Below, piece after piece: positions 54,935-64,000 of a stretch of 64,000 bases of DNA (position 1 is the stretch's first letter; every line of letters begins with the position of its first letter). Origin of the DNA: VAZQ01 sp963702695. GTDB taxonomy: Bacteria > Pseudomonadota > Alphaproteobacteria > Rhizobiales > Xanthobacteraceae. The notes below the pieces were generated by a model. The model did not search any database and was not told the DNA's origin. It saw only the letters and a program-made list of their open reading frames with translations. Both the position numbers and the translations under genes were made by a program. Location: NCBI GenBank assembly GCA_963702695.1, contig CAVPDS010000023.1, forward strand, positions 62,001 to 126,000, given 5' to 3'.

Positions 54935-55699
54935 ATGGCAGTCTTGCAAAAAATCGCGATCGTCACCGGCGCCGGCACCGGCATCGGCAAGGCGGTCGCA
55001 CTGGCGCTGATGAAGGAGCGCTATGCGGTCGTGCTCGCCGGCCGGCGCCGGGACAAGCTCGATGAAACAGCCGCCGAAGGCCATGCGCTCGGCGGGCAAG
55101 GCCTGGTGGTCCCGACCGACGTGAGCGATCCCGCCTCGGTGAAGGCGCTGTTTGGCAAGACCAAGGAGTCGTTCGGCCGCCTCGACGTGCTGTTCAACAA
55201 TGCCGGCATCGGCGCGCCGGCAATGCCGATGGAAGACCTGCCGCTCGACACCTGGAGGAAGGTCGTCGATACCAATCTCACCGGCCTGTTCCTGTGCACG
55301 CAGGAAGCAATCCGATTGATGAAGGCGCAGGACCCACGCGGCGGGCGCATCATCAACAACGGCTCGATCTCCGCACACACGCCGCGCCCGCGCTCGGTCG
55401 CCTACACCGCCACCAAGCATGCCGTGACCGGTCTCACCAAGCAGACGGCGCTCGACTGCCGCGGCGAGGATATCTGCTGCGGCCAGATCGATATCGGAAA
55501 CGCCGCGACGCCCTTGACCGAGCGCATGGTGCAAGGCCAGGGCGTCCTGCAGCCGGATGGCCGTACGATGGTCGAGTTGCGCATGAACGCCGACGATGTC
55601 GGCCGCGCCGTCGTCTACATGGCGAGCCTCTCGCTCGACACCAATGTGCTGTTCATGACCGTGATGGCGAATTTGATGCCGTTTGTGGGCAGGGGATAG
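54935..55699 (+). CDS. Short-chain dehydrogenase/reductase
   Basis: 254 residues from ATG 54935, chosen for GGGAGGA upstream and the N-terminal start AVLQKIAIVTGAGTGIGKAV. Cofactor motif TGAGTGIG, NNAGIG, the catalytic Ser in NNGSISAHTPRP and YTATK (YxxxK) are all intact. RRR after the second strand (LAGRRRDKL) suggests NADP(H). Probably a 3-oxoacyl- or alcohol-type reductase of unknown substrate. Divergent from the TctC gene. Confidence 0.92.
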   Translation: MAVLQKIAIVTGAGTGIGKAVALALMKERYAVVLAGRRRDKLDETAAEGHALGGQGLVVPTDVSDPASVKALFGKTKESFGRLDVLFNNAGIGAPAMPMEDLPLDTWRKVVDTNLTGLFLCTQEAIRLMKAQDPRGGRIINNGSISAHTPRPRSVAYTATKHAVTGLTKQTALDCRGEDICCGQIDIGNAATPLTERMVQGQGVLQPDGRTMVELRMNADDVGRAVVYMASLSLDTNVLFMTVMANLMPFVGRG

Positions 55700-55927
55700 G
55701 CGTGCAAGTCGGAGGCCGGATGTAGCCATTGGCGGCCGTCGAAACATCGGGAGGAGCTCACCCCTTACCAAGGTATGAACCGAACCTTGCTCAAAATCGG
55801 CTTGGGAATCGGGCGGCAGACAATCGCGGCTGAAAACTAATCGAGGACACTCAACTTCAGGCAACTGCGAAGTCCAGGCGGAGTGCGGACATGAGGCGTT
55901 CAAACGGGCGGCGTCGTCAGCACCGAG

Positions 55928-56296
55928 CTAAACGGCAATCTTGACCTTGGCGCCCGCTCTCACCTTGGCGAGCGCCTTCACGTCGCCGATCGCTCGCGCG
56001 AAGATGTTGCACGGGCTGGCGAGGCGGCATTCATCGCCCTGCGAGATCGGAGTACGGCCGAAACCGATGGCGATGCAGTGGCCGTCCGGCCAGTAGGCGA
56101 TTTCGCCCGGCGTGATGATCGCGCGTGCGTCTTCCTCGCGTGCGAGCTTCACCGGCACCTCGAAATAAACTTCCTCGCCCCAGGTCTGCGCCGAGGACGT
56201 AAGCGGCAAGGCCGTCGCGATGGCCTGCGCTGTCGGGGTGTCCAGAAGCTCGGCCTCGAGGGTGATCGAGCCGAAATCGAAGCGGATGCGGGCCAC
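55928..56296 (-). CDS. Cyclophilin-like fold protein
   Basis: 122 residues from GTG 56296 with GGGGAGAA four bases upstream; the frame also opens at 56344, but that leader is unlike the family. The protein reads VARIRFDFGSITLEAELLDT, PTAQAIATALPLTSSAQTWG and YWPDGHCIAIGFGRTPISQG, which is the TM1367-like 'cyclophilin-like' family of short beta-barrels. These lack prolyl isomerase residues; some are thought to bind small ligands. Divergent from the nucleoside transporter gene. Confidence 0.82.
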   Translation of the reverse strand: MARIRFDFGSITLEAELLDTPTAQAIATALPLTSSAQTWGEEVYFEVPVKLAREEDARAIITPGEIAYWPDGHCIAIGFGRTPISQGDECRLASPCNIFARAIGDVKALAKVRAGAKVKIAV

Positions 56297-56403
56297 GCAG
56301 TTCTCCCCAGGGGTGTTGCCGGGCTTGATCCGGCCATCCATCATGCTGGTCGACTCGTTACAATCGCGGGATGGGCGCGCGGGTCAAGCCTGCGCCAGGG
56401 CCG

Positions 56404-57654
56404 ATGCAAAAGCTTCAATCTGCGCTCGGTATTGCAGCGCTGCTGGCGATCGCCTGGCTTATCAGCGAAAACCGCCGCGCGGTGTCATGGCGGCAAGCCG
56501 GCATCAGCCTGATCGTCACGCTGGTGACCGCCGTCATTTTCCTCAAGATTCCACAGGCGGCGGCGGCTTTCGTCGCTGTCAACGAAGCGGTGGATGCGAT
56601 CGCGGCGGCGACACGGGAAGGCACGTCGTTCGTGTTCGGATACGTCGGTGGCGGCCCCCTCCCCTTCGAGCTGAAGGCGCCGGGCGCCGAGTTCAGCCTT
56701 GCGTTCCAGGCGCTGCCCGTCCTGCTGGTGATGAGCGTGCTGACCAGCCTGCTGTTCTACTGGCGCATCCTGCCGCCAATCGTGCGCGGCTTCGCGTGGC
56801 TGCTCGAACGCACGATCGGAATCGGAGGCGCGGTCGGGCTTTCGACCGCGGCCAATATCTTCCTCGGCATGGTCGAGGCGCCGTTGTTCATCCGGCCCTA
56901 TCTCGCCGGCCTGACCCGCGGTGAATTGTTCATCGTCATGACCGGCGGCATGGCCGGCATTGCCGGCACCGTGCTGGTGGTCTACGCGACCATGCTCGGC
57001 CCGATCATTCCCGGCGCCGCAGGCCATCTCGTGGTCGCCTCGGTGCTCGGGGCGCCGGCGGCGATTCTCATGAGCCTCATCATGGTGCCGGACACAGTCG
57101 AGAAGCACACCGAACCATTCGCCGTCGAACTGGAGCAGACGGCTTCGAGCACCATGGACGCCATCGTCAAGGGCACCGGAGCCGGGCTTGAGCTCCTGCT
57201 CAACATCTGCGCGATGCTGATCGTGCTGGTGGCGCTCGTGCATCTGGTCAACGCGATCCTGGGCGCGCTACCGGACGTCGACGGCGCGCCAATCTCGATG
57301 CAGCGCCTGCTCGGCGTGGTCATGGCCCCGATTTGCTGGCTGATGGGCATTCCGTGGAGCGAGGCGACCACCGCCGGTCGGCTGATGGGGATCAAGACCA
57401 TCCTCAATGAATTCATCGCCTATGTGGAGCTGTCGAAGCTACCCCCGGAGGCGCTCGACGCACGCTCGCGGCTGATCATGCTCTATGCGATGTGCGGCTT
57501 CGCCAATTTCGGCTCGCTCGGGATCATGATCGCCGGGCTCGGAACGATGGCGCCGACGCGGCGCAAGGACGTGATCTCGCTCGGCATCAAATCGATCGTC
57601 GGCGGCACGCTGGCCACCTGCCTGATTGGGGCAATCGTCGGGTTGCTGAACTGA
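56404..57654 (+). CDS. NupC/CNT-type concentrative nucleoside transporter
   Basis: 416 residues from ATG 56404 (MQKLQSALGIAALLAIAWLI). About ten hydrophobic helices. CNT signature segments are FVFGYVGGG, ALPVLLVMSVLTSLLFYWRI, AANIFLGMVEAPLFIRPYLA (the nucleoside-binding 'xEAPLxIRPY' box), MTGGMAGIAGTVLVVYA and LNEFIAYVELSKLPPEALDA. It should import nucleosides with sodium or protons. An in-frame ATG at 56371 is less likely, as the added residues are not typical. It ends 59 bases before the UbiD-type gene. Confidence 0.93.
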   Translation: MQKLQSALGIAALLAIAWLISENRRAVSWRQAGISLIVTLVTAVIFLKIPQAAAAFVAVNEAVDAIAAATREGTSFVFGYVGGGPLPFELKAPGAEFSLAFQALPVLLVMSVLTSLLFYWRILPPIVRGFAWLLERTIGIGGAVGLSTAANIFLGMVEAPLFIRPYLAGLTRGELFIVMTGGMAGIAGTVLVVYATMLGPIIPGAAGHLVVASVLGAPAAILMSLIMVPDTVEKHTEPFAVELEQTASSTMDAIVKGTGAGLELLLNICAMLIVLVALVHLVNAILGALPDVDGAPISMQRLLGVVMAPICWLMGIPWSEATTAGRLMGIKTILNEFIAYVELSKLPPEALDARSRLIMLYAMCGFANFGSLGIMIAGLGTMAPTRRKDVISLGIKSIVGGTLATCLIGAIVGLLN

Positions 57655-57713
57655 CCTATCGATCCGCGCACCGAGCCATTACAGTCGCCTCGCCCACCGG
57701 AGCGAGCGATGCA

Positions 57714-59246
57714 ATGGAAGACCAGCTTCACCAACATTCCGTCGCTACCACCGTTTCCGAGCCGACGCCGGTCGGCTGGCGCGACCTGCGCGAATGGATC
57801 AGTCTGATCGAGGCCAATGGCCTGCTCAAGCGCATCAGTGCTCCCGTCAATCCCGACGAGGAACTGGCCGCGATCACCTACATGGCGACGCGCCGGGAAG
57901 ACGCGCCCGCGCTCCTGTTCAACAACTTCCCCGGCGACCGTTCCGGCGCGAGCGTGCTGATCAATCTGCTCGGATCGAGCAAGGAACGTTATGCGCTCGC
58001 AGTCGGGCTCGATCCCAACTTGCCGATCTCCGAAATGATCGCCGAGAGCCGCGAGATCATGCGCCGGCGCATTCCGCCATGCCGCATCCCGAAACAGTCT
58101 GCGCCGGTGAACGAGATCGTCCTGCGCGACGAAGAGATCGACCTCACACAATTCCCGATCCCCAAATTCTGGCCGGGCGACGGCGGGCGCTATATCGGCA
58201 CCGCCGATGTCACGCTGACGGCGCAGCCGGAAACCGGCCGCATCAATGTCGGCGTCTATCGGCAGATGCTGCACGGCCCACGACGGATCGGCCTCTACTG
58301 CTCACCGGGCAAGCACGCCCTGCTTGATCGCGACGGCTGGTGGAAGCGCGGACAGTCCTGCGAGGTGATCGCGGCCTACGGCATCGATCCGGTCCTTTTC
58401 ATGCTGGGCGCGCAGGTGTTCGGCATCAAGGACTCCGAACTCGACGTCGCCGGCGGCATCATGGGCCGCGCGGTCGAACTCACGGAGGCCGAATGCGTGA
58501 GCCTGCCTATCCCCGCACATGCGGAGCTGGTGATCGAGGGCGTGCTGCATCCCGGCGAATCCGAGGAAGAAGGACCGCTCGGCGAATTCACCGGCTACTA
58601 CGGGCGCGAGCGCGGACCGCAGCCCGTGATCGAAGTCAAGGCGCTGCATCACCGCCGCGCGCCGATCCTGACCGCCGCGCTGATGGCGAAGTATCCCTCC
58701 TGCGAGATCGGCGCCTATTACGCGATCATGCGCTCGGCCCGCATCCTCGACGATCTCGAACGCATCGGTGTGCCGGGTGTGCTGGCGGCTTACGCCCACC
58801 CGGCCGCGGCGTCTGGGTGGGGTATTGTGGTCGTGTCGCTGCAGCAGCAGTACGCCGGGCATGCCGCGCAGGTGCTCGCGCTGACGGCGCAGTGCCCGGC
58901 GGCGGCGTACTACACCAAATGGATCATCGCGGTCGACGAGGATGTCGATCCCACCGACTTCAACGAAGTGATGTGGGCGCTCAGCACACGCTGCAACCCG
59001 GCCGACGATCTCGACGTGCTGCGCAACACCTGGTCGACCGGGCTTGATCCCAGCCAGTACCCGCCGGAGAATCGCCCCTACGGGTCGAAGGTGCTGATCA
59101 ATGCGTGCAAGCCGCACCAGGCAATCAAGCAATTTCCCGCAGCCACGCTGCTACGGCGCTCGGTTTACGAGCGCACGGCCATGCGCTGGCCGGAGCTTGG
59201 TTTCGCCGATCCGCCCCCCAAGCTCACCAGCTTCCATGGCGAATAG
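57714..59246 (+). CDS. UbiD-family prenylated-FMN decarboxylase
   Basis: 510 residues from ATG 57714. UbiD family features: WRDLREWISLIEANGLLKRI at the N-terminus, FWPGDGGRYIGTADVTLTAQ, NVGVYRQMLHGPRRIGLYCS, LGEFTGYYGRERGPQPVIEV and the end TLLRRSVYERTAMRWPELGF. Such enzymes (de)carboxylate aromatic or unsaturated acids using prenyl-FMN made by UbiX, which is not in the window. It is closer to the aromatic-acid decarboxylase group than to UbiD of ubiquinone synthesis, but this is a guess. Same direction as the transporter. Confidence 0.9.
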   Translation: MEDQLHQHSVATTVSEPTPVGWRDLREWISLIEANGLLKRISAPVNPDEELAAITYMATRREDAPALLFNNFPGDRSGASVLINLLGSSKERYALAVGLDPNLPISEMIAESREIMRRRIPPCRIPKQSAPVNEIVLRDEEIDLTQFPIPKFWPGDGGRYIGTADVTLTAQPETGRINVGVYRQMLHGPRRIGLYCSPGKHALLDRDGWWKRGQSCEVIAAYGIDPVLFMLGAQVFGIKDSELDVAGGIMGRAVELTEAECVSLPIPAHAELVIEGVLHPGESEEEGPLGEFTGYYGRERGPQPVIEVKALHHRRAPILTAALMAKYPSCEIGAYYAIMRSARILDDLERIGVPGVLAAYAHPAAASGWGIVVVSLQQQYAGHAAQVLALTAQCPAAAYYTKWIIAVDEDVDPTDFNEVMWALSTRCNPADDLDVLRNTWSTGLDPSQYPPENRPYGSKVLINACKPHQAIKQFPAATLLRRSVYERTAMRWPELGFADPPPKLTSFHGE

Positions 59247-59280
59247 TCGCGGTGCCTGATCCGGTGCCCGTTGGCGGCTT

Positions 59281-59550
59281 TCAGTTCAACTTGAACTCGC
59301 CATCGATCGATCGAATTTCCGCCGGCTTGATCAGCCGCGCGTGGGCGACCGTCACGGAATGCAACGGGCCTTCAAGTTGCTCCAGCCAGAAATTCAGAAA
59401 ACGGTTCAGTACGGGAAACCTTGGGCAGAGGTCGTAGTCCTGCCAGACGTAGGTTTGCAGCAGCCATGGGTGGTCCGGCCTGCGGTAGAGGATGCGCGCC
59501 GTGGTGAGCCCATAGCCTTCGAGTTGCCGTTTGAAGTTCTCCGAGACCAT
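59281..59550 (-). CDS. usg: Usg protein
   Basis: 89 residues from ATG 59550 with GGAGG seven bases upstream. A close match to the alphaproteobacterial Usg family: FKRQLEGYGLTTARILYRRP, then DHPWLLQTYVWQDYDLCP, and LEGPLHSVTVAHARLIKPAE. Named for its position upstream of trp genes in Caulobacter, it has no established function. Convergent with the UbiD-type gene. Confidence 0.92.
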   Translation of the reverse strand: MVSENFKRQLEGYGLTTARILYRRPDHPWLLQTYVWQDYDLCPRFPVLNRFLNFWLEQLEGPLHSVTVAHARLIKPAEIRSIDGEFKLN

Positions 59551-59697
59551 CTTGCCCTCCTTCCAATTCACGCTCCTAGTTTCCATTGATGGAGCCCCAC
59601 TGACAAGTCAAAAATTGAATTTAGTTCCTAATTTCAAGGCGTTAGCAGCATCAGCGCCCAATTGCTGACAGCTCACGTTAACCATGAAGCTGATTTG

Positions 59698-59724
59698 CTA
59701 GCAGTCCATAGGGCCGAGTGCCAA
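59698..59724 (+). promoter_or_regulatory. Degenerate CIRCE-like inverted repeat
   Basis: CTAGCAGTC, nine bases, GAGTGCCAA: 15 of 18 positions agree with CIRCE, the HrcA operator (TTAGCACTC-N9-GAGTGCTAA). It sits 17 bases upstream of the RpoH -35 element, whereas active CIRCE sites usually overlap or follow the promoter, so it could be a relic. Confidence 0.4.
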
Positions 59725-59741
59725 AAATTTTGCTCACCCCT

Positions 59742-59770
59742 CTTGCGGCCATCGGGGCGGTAGCCTATGT
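59742..59770 (+). promoter_or_regulatory. RpoH (sigma-32) type heat-shock promoter of groESL
   Basis: CTTG at 59742-59745, an 18-base spacer, then CCTATGT at 59764-59770, an exact fit to the alphaproteobacterial RpoH consensus (CTTG-N17/18-CYTATNT). It lies about 85 bases before the groES start, leaving a leader of about 75 bases. Confidence 0.75.
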
Positions 59771-59855
59771 CGCGGTCAGACGGCTGGGAGGGGATTGATT
59801 TCCACCGGCCGTTCCGCCCAAAAAGATAACGTTCTCAATATAATAGGAGACGAGC

Positions 59856-60170
59856 ATGAAATTTCGCCCGCTTCACGACCGTGTCGTCGTCAAGCGTATC
59901 GATGCCGAGGCGAAAAGCGCTGGCGGCATCATTATCCCCGATACCGCCAAGGAAAAGCCCTCCCAGGGTGAAGTCGTCGCCGTCGGCCCCGGTGGCCGCG
60001 ACGAGGCCGGCAAGCTGATCCCGCTCGATCTGAAGGTTGGCGAGCGCGTGTTGTTCGGCAAGTGGTCGGGGACCGAAGTGAAGATCGATGGCGAGGATCT
60101 CCTGATCATGAAGGAGTCCGACATCCTGGGCGTGCTCGATGAGACCGCCGCCCGCAAGAAGGCCGCCTGA
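59856..60170 (+). CDS. groES: Co-chaperonin GroES
   Basis: 104 residues, ATG 59856 with AGGAGA upstream. Full GroES: MKFRPLHDRVVVKRIDAEAK, the mobile loop KSAGGIIIPDTAKEKPSQG that contacts GroEL, GEVVAVGPGGRDEAGKLIPL, and RVLFGKWSGTEVKIDGEDLL. Caps the GroEL folding chamber. First gene of the operon, 43 bases before groEL, under the RpoH-type promoter at 59742. Confidence 0.97.
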   Translation: MKFRPLHDRVVVKRIDAEAKSAGGIIIPDTAKEKPSQGEVVAVGPGGRDEAGKLIPLDLKVGERVLFGKWSGTEVKIDGEDLLIMKESDILGVLDETAARKKAA

Positions 60171-60213
60171 CCGGCGCCGCCGACCCCTCTCATTTCATCA
60201 AAGGAAGCAGACA

Positions 60214-61848
<1,635 letters not shown>

Positions 61849-61873
61849 TCAGCGCTAACCTGATCGAATACCG

Positions 61874-61905
61874 AAGGGCGCGGCGAAGGCTGCGCCCTTT
61901 TGTTT
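61874..61905 (+). terminator. Rho-independent terminator of groESL
   Basis: Stem AAGGGCGC (61874-61881) with GCGCCCTT (61892-61899), 10-base loop, overlapping a T-rich tract TTTTTGTTT to 61906. It starts 26 bases after the groEL stop. Confidence 0.85.
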
Positions 61906-61935
61906 GGTTCATGGCCGGCACGAAGCCCCAACCAG

Positions 61936-62157
61936 TCAGGCCGCGTTCCGACGAGTAGCGCGCTTGCCATTGGACGCACTCTTGGGCCGACGGGCTGTGA
62001 CGCGCTTTCCGTAAGGCGGCGCGGCACTCAAACGCTCCATCATCACCAGGCGCTCAGCCTCCAGCCAGTGGTCATTCGCGCATCCCTCGACGCGGCCACT
62101 CAGCGTCCAGATGTCATAGGCGCGATCGCGGATTTGCTGCTCCAAGTCGCTCATCAT
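61936..62157 (-). CDS. DUF2934 domain protein
   Basis: 73 residues from the ATG at 62157 (62166 and 62154 are also possible; AGGA sits 10 bases upstream). The DUF2934 motif is clear: LEQQIRDRAYDIWTLSGRVE, then NDHWLEAERLVMM, the 'IRxRAYxIWxxxGRxxGxxxxHWLxAE' pattern. The remainder is a basic, lysine/arginine-rich tail (RVTARRPKSASNGKRATRRN) that could bind nucleic acid. Small DUF2934 proteins are common in Rhizobiales and functionally unknown. Convergent with groEL. Confidence 0.8.
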   Translation of the reverse strand: MMSDLEQQIRDRAYDIWTLSGRVEGCANDHWLEAERLVMMERLSAAPPYGKRVTARRPKSASNGKRATRRNAA

Positions 62158-62348
62158 GACGACCATTTCCTCGTTCGTGGGACCTGCCCGGAAGTAACTT
62201 CGCGTAGTTAGCGAAAGGTTAACAGCGCAGCCTTTGTCTTTGTTCCTGCTGCTGATTCTTTGCGCAATCCACTCACTTCCGCGCCGCATCTTTGTACATT
62301 GCATATGCGAAGGGCCGCGTTGCAGCGACCCTTCTTCTTGCAGCGCCC

Positions 62349-63492
62349 TCACGCCTTCTCGTCCGCCTTCAAGCGCACGAGCTTGGTGAGCAGCGCGTCG
62401 AAGCCCGCGCCGTCGCCGGCATGGAGGTCGATGCGGCCGACCTTCTCGACCAGCCGCTCGATCGACTCGAGCTCCTTGAGACGCAGAAGCAGCGGGTTGT
62501 CCTCCATCAGCTTCGCAGTGTTGAGGAGCGAACGCGTTGCCGCGGTCTCCTCCTGGCGGCGGATCAGGTTGGCCTTGGCGGTGCGCTCCGCCTCCACCAC
62601 CTTGTTGACCAGCTCGCGGATCTCACCCGGCAGGATCACGTCCTTGACGCCGAGCTCGGTCACCTCGATGCCGGTCTCCGCGAGACGCTCGCGCACGTAG
62701 GCGCGAAGCTCCGCGTCGAGCGCGTTCTTGGCCGACAGCACCTCGTCGAGCGTGCGCGACGCCACCGCCTCGCGGATCGCGAACTGCACCAGCCGGTACA
62801 GAAACGCATCCACGTCGGGCACCGCCGACACCATGCGCTCCGGATCGCCGATCCGGCGGAACGCGGTGAGCGTCACGCGCAGCGCGATGCGGTCCTTGGT
62901 CAGCATCTCCTGGGCGGTGATCTCCACCGCCTGCGGACGCAGGTCGAAGCGCTTGACCTCGATCTTGCGGCCGACCGTCCAGAACGCGTGCCGGCCCGGC
63001 GCGAGCCGCTCCACGAGCCGGCCCTCGATGGTAGAGGAGACCCGCCTCGTGGTTCTCGACCACGTGCTCGACCACGAGCGTGTTGCGCTCGCGCGTGATC
63101 ATCGCGAGATGGCGCGGGGCGACCTTCGGATCGCGGGCGACGTCGATGCGCTCGACCTCGACGCGCGTCGCGACCTTCCAGAACACGCGGGTCTGCCACG
63201 GACCCATGAGGTGCATCGGCCGGCCGTCGAGGCTGAGGATCGCGACCTCGTCGGCCTTGGTCTCGACCGCCTCGAACAGCTCCGCCGCGAGATCCGGCCG
63301 TGCCGACTTGAGCACGGCATAGCGGTCCGATGCGAACTCGGTACGCACGACATTGTGCAGTTCGGTGGTCAGATCGCCGGCCGGGTCGAACAGCGTATGG
63401 CGGCCCGGCTCGAGCACCCGCTCGATCCGGCCGTTGCGCGACAGGAGGGCGCGCTCGCCGTCCTTGACCGTCACGCGCAACGTCAACATCAT
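62349..63492 (-). pseudogene. Slipin/SPFH-band 7 family protein, interrupted by a 1-base insertion
   Basis: From ATG 63492 the first half reads MMLTLRVTVKDGERALLSRN ... RVLEPGRHTLFDPAGDL ... VVEHVVENHEAGLLY. Skipping one base at 63030/63031 continues IEGRLVERLAPGRHAFWTVG, then KIEVKRFDLRPQAVEITAQE and on to the stop at 62349, with KNALDAELRAYVRERLAETG and LVNKVVEAERTAKANLIRRQ in the coiled-coil part. The joined protein has 380 residues. No N-terminal membrane anchor is seen, unlike classical slipins, but two DGExALxxRxG-type repeats are found in the 'slipin family' of Rhizobiales. It may act in membrane microdomains. Sequence error is plausible. Confidence 0.8.
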
Positions 63493-63845
63493 GGCACGTC
63501 TCCTTCATTGGCCGCGCGGCAGCGCCGGACGACCGGGTTTACAATTTCGAGGACGTGGGAACCGGACGCGGCTTCCCGGAAGACCGACGGGCCGAGGCTT
63601 GAGCCTGAGCGATGACGGGCGCACGCGTACGATCGCCGCGCCGAGGCGCGGGGGCCGAACGGTGGACCCGACATCAGCGCGGGCGGTATCCGCCCCGGCG
63701 CAGAGCCGGTCTCACGGTGTCTTGGAGCGGGCAAGGAGCCTTTCGGCGCGACGACCGGACCGCGACTGAAGCGCGCGTCCGGTCCCCTTTCAGGGCAATC
63801 AGCTTATCAGGCTGATGGTATCAGTTGGCAAAACTGAAACCGGAG
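63493..63845. other. Gene-free interval between slipin and the tRNA-like pair
   Basis: No supported ORF. It holds the promoter of the slipin gene (ribosome-binding site GGAGA just upstream of 63492) and a strong inverted repeat at 63753-63784 that could stop transcription coming from the tRNA side. Confidence 0.5.
63753..63784. repeat. Strong inverted repeat downstream of the tRNA-like genes
   Basis: Arms GACCGGAC (63753-63760) and GTCCGGTC (63777-63784), with an inner CGCG/CGCG extension. No long T-run follows on the minus strand, so it is not a textbook terminator, but it lies about 60 bases past the last tRNA-like gene. Confidence 0.5.
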
Positions 63846-63917
63846 CGTTGGAGCGGGATTCGAACCCGCGACCCGATGAGTAACAATCATCTGCTCTTTC
63901 CGCTGAGCTATCCTCGC
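63846..63917 (-). tRNA. tRNA-Asn (GTT)-like gene with defective acceptor stem
   Basis: 72 bases. D arm GCTC/GAGC, anticodon stem GATGA/TCATC with a 7-base loop TTGTTAC (anticodon GTT), and T arm GCGGG-TTCGAAT-CCCGC are all intact. The acceptor, however, pairs only at three of seven positions (GCGAGGA against TCCAACG) and no CCA is encoded at the usual place. It may be a degenerate tRNA or a product that needs unusual maturation. Confidence 0.55.
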
Positions 63918-63921
63918 AGGA

Positions 63922-63986
63922 TGAGTTGAAAGGAATCGAACCTCTGCCTCCGGGCGAACCCGGCGCTCTCCATGAGCTACAACCCC
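63922..63986 (-). tRNA. tRNA-like gene with shortened anticodon loop
   Basis: 65 bases, 4 bases upstream of the Asn-like gene. The acceptor GGGGTTG pairs with CAACTCA at six of seven positions (one G.T), D arm GCTC/GAGC has a 5-base loop, and the T arm has TTCGATT. The anticodon arm is CCGGG-TTCG-CCCGG, a 4-base loop in place of 7, so no normal anticodon exists. It otherwise resembles tRNA-Ala. Likely a member of a degenerate tRNA array that continues past the window edge. Confidence 0.45.
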
Positions 63987-64000
63987 AACCTCCGCTTGGC

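Overview
The window is about 64 kb of GC-rich chromosome from an alphaproteobacterium, most likely of the order Hyphomicrobiales (Bradyrhizobium/Xanthobacter side). Evidence is the set of order-typical genes: usg, cysE followed by a DUF3126 gene, a zf-CHCC protein, a PAS_5/PilZ pair, BTLCP, four orphan TctC ('Bug') binding proteins, and a groESL operon with an alphaproteobacterial RpoH-type promoter. There is no rRNA, CRISPR array or intact prophage.

Layout. 0-10.8 kb: a broken YfhO-like membrane gene, quinone oxidoreductase, YncE-like propeller, CMD protein, otsB-otsA (trehalose), nitroreductase, flavin reductase, CBS and rhomboid proteins. 10.9-16 kb: a candidate small RNA with a strong terminator, the PAS_5 and PilZ genes, two tandem TctC genes and a BTLCP protease. 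16.0-19.4 kb: a small accessory island between direct repeats that lie on the BTLCP terminator. It holds relics of IS1380 and IS3 transposases and of a tyrosine integrase, plus two unfamiliar genes (an alpha/beta-hydrolase-like protein and an HExxH metallopeptidase). 19.6-24.2 kb: five tandem paralogues of an exported family, each with two conserved cysteines and an EF-hand-like loop. 24.3-38.5 kb: gamma-carbonic anhydrase, cysE, hydrolases, a FAD monooxygenase, a short MetE-like protein, a copper module (CsoR-type repressor, operator, Cu ATPase), a 28-aa membrane peptide and a frameshifted herA. 38.7-46 kb: a GGDEF/EAL protein, tRNA-Leu, gpt, intradiol dioxygenase, CinA-like, GST and TctC. 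46.3-51.4 kb: the Anbu locus (circularly permuted ATP-grasp, alpha-E, transglutaminase, proteasome-type protease). 51.5-59.6 kb: a second GGDEF/EAL protein, TctC, SDR, nucleoside transporter, UbiD decarboxylase and usg. 59.7-64 kb: groESL with its heat-shock promoter, a DUF2934 gene, a frameshifted slipin, and two degenerate tRNA-like genes 4 nt apart running toward the right edge.

Four otherwise well-kept genes (YfhO-like, herA, ATP-grasp, slipin) are each broken by one inserted base. That pattern looks more like sequence error in a draft or metagenomic assembly than four independent gene losses. The strongest candidates for something new are the five-gene exported family, the repeat-flanked mini-island and the tRNA-like array.
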